A DNA stretch of 64,000 nucleotides from Apostichopus japonicus (Eukaryota; Echinodermata; Holothuroidea; Aspidochirotida; Stichopodidae): the NCBI RefSeq assembly GCF_037975245.1, contig NC_092571.1, forward strand, positions 8,160,501 to 8,224,500, in the 5' to 3' direction. Positions 35,801 to 47,800 of the stretch are shown here, piece by piece (position 1 is the first letter of the stretch; each line of letters starts with the position of its first letter). The position numbers and the translations under genes were made by a program. The notes under the pieces were generated by a model. That model was not told the DNA's origin, made no database searches, and worked only from the letters and a program-made list of their open reading frames with translations.

Positions 35801-38800
35801 AATGACTATGCACCACAGACCGGTTCCACGACCAGTTTCCCTCACCACTCCACTCCCCACCTGCCCCTCCCTCCCCTCTGCCCAAATCTACACGAGGCAA
35901 TATTTAATGGCTAGCCATCCACCTCACCTGTTGCTGTTTTTGTAAACCTTCTGCTTCTTCGATGTGTTCCTCGACTTCATCTCGCCGGACATCAATCACT
36001 AACCCTGAGAGAGAAACCAAAATATCGAAGAATTAGACTTTTCCGAAGCGAACACGGACGCAAAATATATATTTTTCTACTCCCGAAGATCCCGACAACA
36101 CCCTGGGGTATCTTCTCCCCTGTGAGCGTTTAACTGCTTCATCAGCACACGACATCTTCGATGGTCGCATCCTTCCACCAGCTCTTTCCATCACCCCTGC
36201 CCACAGCACTCATATTGGCTACACATCGTACGATATCTTTATTAACCACTGTCTAAATGTGTTTTGACGATCCAAAACTTTCTGGTTTCTACCGTCCGGT
36301 GATACAAGATGCACACACAAGTCGCAATGGTGTTCCTTCCATCCCAACGTTCCCCTTTTCCCACTAAACACTACGTGCCATTCTCTTTCTCTCCCATCTC
36401 ATCTATGAAGGTCATTTTTCCCTCCACCTCCCTCACCCCATCTTTTTCTTCCCAGTTTCTTTATGTTTTCCCCCCTAAATCCTGACACCTTCCATACTCT
36501 CATCTTCTGTTGCCCCTGTTCCAACCAAGGTCCTTCCCTCTACCTCTTTTCAATCTTTTTCTGCCCTTTCTTTAGGTTTTCCCGCAATATCCTGACACCT
36601 GCCATACACTTTCTTCCTTCACCCCTGTTCCAACCAAGGTCCTTCCCTCCAACTTCACCTCCCACACCCTATCCATCTAACTCTTTCCTCTTTCTCAAGT
36701 TGTTTTTCCCTAAATCTTGACACCTACTATACACCATCTTCCCTATATCAAGGTCCTTCCCTCCACCTCCCACACCCTATCTATCTATCTCTTCCCTGTT
36801 TCTTAAGTTGTTTTTTTCCCTAAATCCTGACACCTGCTATACACCACCTTTCCTATATCAAGGTCCTTCCCTCCACCTCCCACACCCTATCTATCTATCT
36901 CTTCCCTGTTTCTTTAGTTGTTTTTTTCCCTAAATCCTGACACCTGCTATACACCACCTTTCCTATATCAAGGTCCTTCCCTCCACATCCCACACCCTAT
37001 CCTTGTATCTCTTCCCTCTTTCTAAAGTTGTTTGTCCCTAAATCCTGACACCTACTATACACCATCTTTCCTATATCAAGGTCCTTCCCTCCACCTCCCA
37101 CACCCTATCCTTATATCTCTTCCCTCTTTCTAAAGATGATTTTGCCCTAATTCCCGACACCTACTATACACCATCTTTCCTACATCAAGGTCTCTCTTAG
37201 TCCCTCTCTCTCTGTCTCTGTGCCATATTTTACCTGGAGCATCTTCATCTCTGTCATTCTCTGCCTCGTAATTCCCCGGAGGATGCAATGCCATATTGTC
37301 ATCTTCCTCTGCTTTCTCTTCTCTTCTTAAATCTTCTTCGAGTCGTTTTTCTTGTAAAGCCTAAAACACGAATAAGAAGTAAATGACAACACCCTTCATA
37401 AGCCCAACTACGAACAATCACAATAAACGTTATCCCCCCACCCCATCCCCCAACCCCACCACCAGCTCCCAAGTCTTTCAATTTATTGGGCTTTTAAATC
37501 TTAACGACTACAGCTTCAAATCAGTGTTATATTATATGAGCATATCATCGACAGAAGAAGCGAATAGAAACTTATCAATGACATCTGGTAAAGAGAAGAT
37601 TACGTGGCTAAAAGTATGATTTGCACTGAATTAACTAGCATGTGTCATGTGTTTTACCAACTGAGGCATCCAACCTGAAGTTTGCGGTTATCCTACAACC
37701 CTAAGTTTGTGGTCATCCTACTAATAATATCATTCTCATTACCTCCATATTATCACTTTATTTGACATGGACTGACTCTATAAGTTCAGACGAGCAGATA
37801 CAACATACTTAACGTAGTGACTCTACAACAGATTACATCTACAACCGATGGGGAATCCATGGAGTTTCACTCATTAAACATGTTGTAAACTTGCAGAGTT
37901 CTGTTACCCTCACATGGGTTTGAGGGTCTCAGCCATTTTGTTGTGACACACTATATTAAAGCTCTCACACACACACACGCACCCACATGCACACACACAC
38001 ACATACAAATGACACATTTTGTCACCTGAACAAACAATGGGATCCCCCATCAACTATTCCCACACGACCATGATGGACCTCCTAGTACCCATAAATTTTC
38101 CACGGTGATGGTTGCTATGGTAACTGGTAGAGCACTAAATATATGGCTGAAACAGCCAGAAGACCACAGTATCTCCTCCCGATGTACATTACATGTATAC
38201 GGATGACATAGTAAATGGGTTCTACACAACAGACCAATATTATCATAGACTGACTCTATCTTAACTCTATAATAGGTTGACTCTATGCTATGAGGTCTAC
38301 ACCACTCCTGTACTCATACCTGCATCTTCTCATCCTCATCTTTCTCTCTCTCGTTAGCTTTCTGCCAGAGCGGTTCATCTCCTTCATCTTCGTCTTTTCC
38401 ATCCTCCTTCTGTTCTTTTGCAGAGTCTTCCTCTGCTTGTTCACTGAAGTATTATAAAGAACAATAACCAATACAGGAATGTAGGAACAATACCCTATAC
38501 CGGAACCAACACAGGAATACAGGAACAATAACCAATACAGGAATACATGGACAATAACCATACAGGAACAATAACCAATACAGGAACAATAACCAATACA
38601 GGAACAATAACCAATACAGAAACAAAAATAATGAACATTTCCATTCAAATTGACACAATTTCATCACCCAAACACTATTAAAAAATATTAATAACATGCA
38701 GAAAGCAAATCGAAAATCTTCAATATTTGTCTTTGTTAAACTTGAAGAACAGTCAAGCTAACAAACTGCATTTTTTTCAGATTATAATATATTCGACAAA

Positions 38801-41800
38801 TATTAGAAATTTCCTGGATTCAAAAAAAAAAGAAGAAAAAAAGGGTTTCTCAACTTACTTTGGCTTTTTTGCGTCTGGGAGTCGGTCTTTCTCCTCTTCT
38901 CGTACATTTGGCCCATCGCCGTCCTGATCCTAGAGAAGGAAGAAGTCATTAAAGGGGGGATTACACATTTGAAGCAACTTAATATGCACCCCCTTCCCAC
39001 TCCCCTCCCCTTTCTGAGGGTTCCAGAAAGGTAAAGCCACAGTTTGCATTAAATTTGCCAGAAGCTGGTGGCATTATAATAATGTAATCCACTGTTAAGA
39101 GAAAGATACGTTAGATCATAATCTGTTACTTTTAATCCATGATTAGTACAACAGGGTATGATATCAGTAACCAGAAATTCAAGACTGTTGTAAAACAGAA
39201 AAACTAAAAGAAAGAAACACAGTCAACTGATGGAAAGTGGGATGTGGTTTTGCAACTTGAGTAATGAAAGCAAGCTGGTGGAAAGTTGGTGGAAAGTAGG
39301 ATGTGTTTCTTTTTAAACTTGAGTAAGGAAAGCAGGACATTTGTGAAAGCATGCAACCAGCTGGTTGAAAGTGAGATGTGGTTTTGTAACTTAAGTAATG
39401 AAAGCAAGACATTTGTGAAAGCATGCAACCAGCTGGTTGAAAGTGAGATGTGGTTTTGTAACTTAAGTAATGAAAGCAAGACATTTGTAAAAGCATGCAA
39501 CCAGCTGGTGGAAAGTGGGATGTGGTTTTGTAACTTAAGTAATGAAGCAGGACATTGTGAAAGCATGCAAACAGCTGGTGGAAAGTAGGATATGGTTTTG
39601 TAACTTGAGTACTGAAAGTTAAACATTGTGTTAGCATTGAACCAGCTGGTGAAAAGTGGGGTGTGGTTTTGTAACTTAAGTAATGAACTGTACATGAGTG
39701 ACCAGTGGGATGTGGATATGTAACTTAAGTTATGAGACACTTACAGCGTGTGGAAAGTGGGATACGGATATGAATAAACTTGAGTAATGAATCAGTGAAA
39801 GTAGGATACAGTTACAGCACAATACTTGCTGGAGGAACGTGGGAAGTGGTTTTGTAACTTATGTACTGAAACACTGAAAGCGGGATATGGTTACAGGATA
39901 AGACCGGTTGGTGGAGAAAGTGAAAACTGGTTATGTAACTTTTGTACTGAAACACTGAAAGCGGGATATGGTTACAGGATTGCAACGGTTGGTGGAAAGT
40001 GGGAAGTGGTTTTGTAACTTATGTAATGAAACACTGCAAGCGGGATATGGTTACAGGATAAGACCGGTTGGTGGAGAAAGTGAAAACTGGTTATGTAACT
40101 TATGTACTGAAACACTGCAAGCAGGATATGGTTACAGGATAAGACCGGTTGGTGGAGAAAGTGGGAACTGGTTATGTAACTTATGTAATGAAACTCTGCA
40201 AGCAGGATATGGTTACAGGATAAGACCGGTTGGTGGAGAAAGTGAAAACTGGTTATGTAACTTATGTACTGAAACACTGCAAGCAGGATATGGTTACAGG
40301 ATAAGACCGGTTGGTGGAGAAAGTGGGAACTGGTTATGTAACTTATGTAATGAAACACTGCAAGCAGGATATGGTTACAGGATAAATCTGGTTGGTGGAG
40401 AAAGTGGGAACCGGTTATGTAACTTATGTAATGAAACACTGCAAGCAGGATATGGTTACAGGATAAATCTGGTTGGTGGAGAAAGTGGAAACTGGTTATG
40501 TAACTTATGTACTGAAACACTGCAAGCAGGATATGGTTACAGGATAAGACCGGTTGGTGGAGAAAGTGGGAACCGGTTATGTAACTTATGTAATGAAACA
40601 CTGCAAGCAGGATATGGTTACAGGATAAGACCGGTTGGTGGAGAAAGTGGGAACTGGTTATGTAACTTATGTAATGAAACACTGCAAGCAGGATATGGTT
40701 ACAGGATAGCACAGGTTGGTGGAAAGTGGGATTTGGTTATGTAACTCAAGTAATGAAACACTGAAAGTGGGATATGGTTACAACATAAGTGGGCTGAAAG
40801 TGGGGTATGGTTACGTAACTTAAGTACTGGCACACTAACAGTGGGAAATGCTGAGGGAATACATTTAGCTGCTTCAGAATGGGACATGGTTGTTATTTAG
40901 ATAATGAAATGCAACCAGTGAGATGAAAAAGTCATAAATGGAAGGCAAGCAGCTGCATGAAAATGGCTCACTTGCTCTGATAATAAATGGCAACATGAAT
41001 ATTTTGAAAAACAGAATGAATTATAACATGCACTCAAAGCTTGTGTTTTTGTCGGACTACCCCTGACTAAATAACTACCCTAAAATCAATGAAATCCAAA
41101 TCATAAAATTCAATTTAAATTAAATGAACATATCATTATTTTAATTCTTATAAAAATACACATATTTTGAGACAAGAAGTGACTGCGTGATGTCTCTTTG
41201 TAACTGACGATCACTTCGCACCCGTTCACGACCACCCCCCCTCTCCACCCCATCTCCCATGGTATCTTAAAATACCAGCGTTTTGGTAGCAGGTGCAAAT
41301 TTCAAACAAGAGTATCAATAAATCATACTGGGGTAATTAATTCTGGGAGCAATGTAACTAAAAGACAGGCCAAAGTGAAAGTCAATTTGAATAAACGAAT
41401 CATTCTTAAGACATTGCCAACAAAGTAAAACTCTAGGTACCCCGGTTATCATTTTGAACCCTGATAGTATAAGACCCTTCTGGGGGGAGGGGGAGGTGGG
41501 GGGTAATCCAGATATCCCAAATCAGACATTGTAAACTGTAAAACCCTTTTTTTTCTGTAGGATAAACAATCCGGCCTAGCTTAAGTCACCAGTTCATACA
41601 TCCAAATTTACAGCGACCCTTTCCTCTCGTAAAAGGACGAATCCAGAGGAAATACTATTTTTTCAAGCTTTTCCCAGGGTTTCGGCTACTTTTTACATCA
41701 CAGATTTCTTACTTCCATGATCTTGTGGTATTTTTGCTTCAGTCTGACAATTCTCTCCTGCCTCTCCCGAATAATCTTTAGACGATCTTGATGGAATGAA

Positions 41801-44800
41801 TGTCTTAAAAGCTAGCATGAAAAGAGCAAAAGAGCAAACACCAAAGCATAGCAAAAAATTATTTGAAGCATCTAGTAAAACAAAGCATAACAAAAACAAT
41901 GCATAGCAACAGAACACAAAATACAAAGCATGCACACAATTAAAGCATAGCAAAACATAAAGCATAACAAAAAGAATGCGTAGCAACAGAACACAACAAA
42001 AATCGGGTGCAGCAGCGACATGAAATGTAGGCAAGCTGAGAACTTAAAAGCTGAAATGGAAGAGGCAGGAGGGGAGGTAAGGAGGGCGAAGAGAGGATAC
42101 AGGGTCACGTAGGGTGCTGGATATCAGTATGGGATGCAAGGCGATGCTATTCAGTACTTATAACTGTTAATGTTGTTAAGACTTTGCAAACCTATATAAC
42201 ATGGTGCAATTGATTTTTAATCAATAAAGTCACACTGCTGGCACTGTTAACTTCACACGTTCAATAAAACTCTTCTGTTGAGAGTTGGTACACTATATCT
42301 AGATTGAGCAATGTGCGAGGTTAGCTGGTAGGACCCCCACACCCCTCTACACACACACAGATCATTAGGTATGGGGCGACGTAAAAAGTGTCATACTTGC
42401 CACAGAGGATTGAGATCGGAAAAAAAATTATGGCTGAATAAAGATGTTTTTTTAAGCTTTCTGACATCTTTTTTATTTTTTTGTTTTGTTCAAGTACCTG
42501 TCTCGTCTCCTGTGCGGCCAGTCCTGGGTCCTTCAGGACGACCCCTTGTTGTTCCCCATCCGAGTCTTCCTGGAAACGATCAAGACAAACATTAGTTAGA
42601 GAAGAATTCATCATCCACAAATCTGCAGGTGTAGGATTAAGGTTCATCCGAACAGGTTTTTGCAACATCATCCATCTCATAACCTAACCCCAATTTTTAA
42701 TGTGTCACTTCATTTTCATGGTCGAGTCGCGCCACTGTCAGTGGTTTTCCTGATTAAAGTCGAATTATTGACTCGAGTCCTAAGTTCTATGGGATAAAAA
42801 CAAATTCACAACCTTCCTCGGGTCGCTTTTCATTAAATTGTTTATTTTACTCGAGCTATGTTTTTGGTAAAACACCGTCTAACACTGGCATTACTTGCTA
42901 TCCATCCATTTTTGTTATGCTTTGTATGTCTGCATGCTCTTTTTGGGTTCTGTTGCTATGCATTGTTTTTGTTATGCTTTGGTTGTCTGCATGCTCTTTT
43001 TGGGTTCTGTTGCTATGCATTGTTTTTGTTATGCTTTGGTTGTCTGCATGCATTGTTTTTTTTTTGTGTTGTTGCTCCGCATTGTTTTTGTTATGCTTTG
43101 GTTGTCTGCATGCATTGTTTTTATTTGTGTTCTGTTGCTATGCATTGCTTTTGTTATGCTTTGGTTGTCTGCATGCATTGTGTTTTTGTGTTCTGTTGCT
43201 CCGCATTGTTTTTGTTATGCTTTGGTTGTCTGCATGCATTGTTTTTATTTGTGTTCTGTTGCTATGCATTGCTTTTGTTATGCTTTGCTTGTCTGCATGC
43301 ATTGTTTTTTTTTGTGTTCTGTTGCTATGCATTGTTTTTGATATGCCTTTGTTGTCTGCATGCATTGTTTTTTTTTTGTGTTCTGTTGCTATGCATTGTT
43401 TTTGGTATGCTTTGGTTGTCTGCATGCATTGTTGTTTTTGTGTTCTGTTGCTATGCATTGTTTTCGCTATGCTTTGGTTGTCTGCATGCATTGTTTTTTG
43501 TGTGTTCTGTTGCTATGCATTGTTTTTGTTATGCTTTGGTTGTCTGCATGCTTTGTATTTTTGTGATCTGTTGCTATGCATTGCTTATGTTATGCTTTGT
43601 TTTGCTAGATGCTTTAAATAATTTTTGCTATGCTTTGGTGTTTGCTATTTCACTCTTTTCATGTAAAATTCCGAAAAGTGAAACAAGGGGGAGATTAAAA
43701 GATTTCCTTTCCCTATGGCACTTTGATATCACACATTGGACAAAACAGTTGGCAGCCCTCTGAAATTAATATTTTTTAAATCAGCCATGATTATATTTCA
43801 AATGGAACAAGTTTTTTTTCTTTCCTGTTTTCAAGGGACGTGCTCATCACAGGCTTCACCTATCATAAGAGATAATGGTGGGCTTGTCTCCCCTTTACCC
43901 AATACTTCTCATAAAATATGATAAATATATCTGAAACTAATATCGACAGATGCAGGATACATAACAGGGAAGGTCCTGCTGTTTACAACAGTGGAAGAGT
44001 TTCTCCGGGAAGCATCGTCCATGATCGGGGTTAATCCAATTTCCTGTCCTTCACATCTGATAAATTTTATTGATTGATTGATCGATATTTATATATATAT
44101 ATTGATTACCCGACTGTTCAATACTTACGTAATCGCTGTCACCCTTTTCTTCGGCTTTCTCCTTTGTATCTGCTTGGTCCAGGTGTAGGTTCACATTTCT
44201 GTCGATGTCTTTCGCACCGGGCTGTAGGGAAAAAAATGTGAAAGAAAGAAAAAACGGCTACTTCGACATCGACGTGCCCCTTATAGAAATGACAACCACT
44301 GTGTTGTGAATCAATGATCAATCAATGATGGATTCATGATGGATTAATGATCGATCAATGATCAATGGGACATGAAGCAAGAAAGCATGGGACTAAATGA
44401 CATACGGGAAACTGTCCCACTGTCGTCAAACATCGACACCAGGGCCACACCCCCCCCTCCTTAAATTTCTTGATCTGTCCGTGGGAGCGGTTTTGCTTTT
44501 AACAATACTAACATTTCAATTTCAATATCCATGGAAAAATTCTAACAATACATCCTCTTTACCCTCTGCACCACACCCCCCCCCCCTCCACCCTATCACA
44601 CATCACACAACACTAATAGCTATTTTCTTTACCTAATGAATGAAATTGTAATCTGTAGTGTTTCTCAACTTTCATGGTACAGCTTTTAACTTTCCATCCC
44701 CTCCCCCCCACACGGCTGCAACCAGCCTCCCACCACCCTCCACCACACCATCACACAACACTAATAGCTATTTGTTTTCTAATAAATAAAACTGTAAGCT

Positions 44801-47800
44801 GTGGTGTTTCTCAACTCTCATGGTACAGCTTTTAACTCTCCATCCCCCACCCCAACCTCCCCCAACCCCCATCCCTAGCCTCTCTGACACTTACTTGTTG
44901 TTCTTACCTACTGAGTGATAGTGCCAGCTCAAGTCTTTCACAAACACTATTTCCTCCACCTCATGGTGAAATTCTGACCATACAATCCTCTTACTGCACC
45001 ACCTCCCCATCCCACTCAACCCCTCTCCAAAAACAACTGCTCTCTGACCATAAAATACCCCTGCTCCCCACCCCAAACCCCCCGACAAACAAAACGATAA
45101 GCTGTAGTCCTTTAAAGACACTGTTCTCAACTTTGACATGCAGTTCTTACCATACCGCCCCCTCCCCCTTCCCCCACTCCTCTAAAACTAGCTACTTCGT
45201 TATGACAATTACCCAGCTATTTAACCACCTACCTGGTTATTATTACTAATGGGGGCTGGTTGTACATTCTGCTTGAAACCTCCCATGACGATATCATTCT
45301 GTGCAGGTTGCTGTTGTATGATTTGTTGCTGCGGCTGCTGGGGTACTTGCTGAGGTTGTTGCACATATCTTGCATCAACGCCATTGACTTGATTAACCTA
45401 CAAAATTTAAATAAATTTAAATACAAATTTTAAATAAATAAAAGATATTGTCTTCTACAAAGTTTCTTTTTTTTTTTTGTAGTAAATCTTAATAAGGAGT
45501 CAAACTCATTGTGTAGATAGTGCAGAGAGATCTTTAACAAATCCAATACATTATGGTACGATTCCTTGTAAAAGCACTTTAAAGGGAGATTTTCTTGTTA
45601 GGCAAATAATAATAATAAATAAGTTCTTAATAGAGTGCCAAATACCAAAAGGCCTCTAGGCACTTTACAAAACCTAAAAAAAAATATAAAAAAATAAAAA
45701 TGTATAAAAGTAAGTTGGCCTGACGTTTCGATCCTAGCAGGATCTTCTTCAGAGGCTAAATGACAAGTTACAGTAACAGAAGGGACAAAAACACACACAG
45801 AATACAGAAAAATAAAAAGACAGAGAAATCAAAGGAATAAAAAGTCTAGAAAACACATAAACGAAAACTAAACATTATGTAAAATACGAACACAAAAATC
45901 TAAAAAAAAAAAAATGGGACACTTTTTCGGCCAAGATAACTATTTCCACTCCGTTAGTGTAAAAACATCATCTCAATATCTTATTCCTTACTTGAGATAT
46001 GGTTGATTGAACGTAAACTACCTCGACCCTCTAAATTCTTGATTCTTCCCTGGAATGGATGTACAGTTAGGTGGTATGCGATGTCACAATGGTAGATGTT
46101 CATTACGTTCCTATATTATAAGCTCCTTGCAGATTTATCCTTGAAACCTGATACATTAGGAATGTTTTTGCTTAGCTTTTTAAAGGTCTCTCTGTATTTC
46201 AAATTTCATCAAATATGACTTTTTTTGTTGTTGTAGAAAAACTGTTCCCACTGTGAATTAATTGAGATAAATAGTGATATAAAGGAAAACAAAAGCAACT
46301 GATGATGTCATTCACACTGCTGTTGCCAGATGCAAAATCCTACCAAAATTTGAAAATTTCATATCTTCGTCATATTTCGAGGAAGTGTTTTGACCCAAAG
46401 ATGCAAAACATTTCCGGCATATTTTTTTTATCAAGCAATCGACTCCAGCCACTCGAGTATCCCTCGAATATAACCACATGAGTTTTGAATACAAGAACCT
46501 TTTTATTACACTTACATTCTGTTGTTGGACGTATCTCTTTTCTAATAATTCCTGCTGTCTCTGCTTGTCGAATGCTATCCGCTGCTGTTCGTAAGGGTCT
46601 ATAATCTTTTGGACTTCTGACAAATTGGAGAAAAAAATGTTAAAAAACAAAAAGTTTTTCAAAGATAATTCCACAAGTAAGGACAAGAATAATAATGCAA
46701 AATGTGATATCAGTTTCTGATGAACAATATAGAATTATTTGTGAAGTAGTTGTTTCCCAAGTTATAACTGCATTTCAATTCTTGCAAAGTTTACCAAATT
46801 TTTCTGAAGCCCTGTACCCAGCATATCAACATTAGCATGACTTTGTTACCATGGAAACACGAGAACCCTGAGATTAACAAGGTTCACTTAAGTCGGTGTG
46901 CATAATTGACAATTCAAGAGCCTGATTTAGTCGATACCGTGAGACCAGACCTTTTTCATGTCACAAAGTGACCGTTAGCAATACCTCTAACAACTTTATC
47001 TGCTAACTCACAGACATTTATGTCAAAAACATTTATTGGTGGCCCTTATAAAAGCCTCTCTCACACAAATTATCAATAACCCTTAAGGCTTATAAGAAAT
47101 AACCAAAATATTTTTATTTTCAATTTTTGCATAACTTGGCATCTTCTCTGCCAGTTATCTTACAATAAACTACCCACCAAAAATCAGGTTCATTACCATG
47201 AAAGCAAAATTGACACAGGAAGGGGGCACTGGGGAAGATTGGGACGGTCTGGGGCATAAATTGACACTATCTGCTCTGAGATCTAATAGTGGGGGGGGCT
47301 GGGTGATTTGTTCAACGACCAGCACATTTGGCTTCTCATACGAAGCGCACCATTTGAGGTCTAGAGGGGTAAATCAGTCACTTTGCCAACCTAACCTGAT
47401 TGGGGGGGGGGGGGGGGAGGGCGCAAGAGGCTATCTGCCGCTGATCGGACAGAGACTCAGAAATATCATAAAATTATAGTAACAATGAAGTCAAGTCAAG
47501 AATATGACACTAAGTAGAAGAAGTAAAAGGTTACGTGAAGTACCGGGTAATTGGTTATTATTCTGTGGCATATTAGGCACATTGTTCAGTGGAATATCTG
47601 GAACAAGGTTCTGCTGCTGTGAGTTTGCATGTTCAAGCTGCATCTGTGGGGAAAAAATCCATGAAAATGAATGAAAAATTAACAAACAAACAACAAAGAA
47701 CATACAACAAACCCATCCATAATCATTTGAGAAGTGTTGTGGGTTAAATGGCAAAAATAATGTACTTGTGATCTAAGGATTACAGGTTCTGGTCCTAGCA

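Noticed and set aside
39968-40744. 258-codon plus-strand ORF of 27-residue repeats with CxxC
   Set aside because: It arises from an 81-bp tandem repeat; the opposite strand is equally open, there is no splice or start context, and it lies in a GOLIM4 intron.
41693-42034. 113-codon minus-strand ORF overlapping exon 13
   Set aside because: Its upstream part is the inverted repeat, and its frame over exon 13 disagrees with the phase of the neighbouring exons.
42858-43763. 301-codon plus-strand ORF, hydrophobic and Cys-rich
   Set aside because: It is the translation of a 60-bp tandem array; all three frames are open and the inverted copy at 41.8-42.0 kb shows it is repeat DNA.
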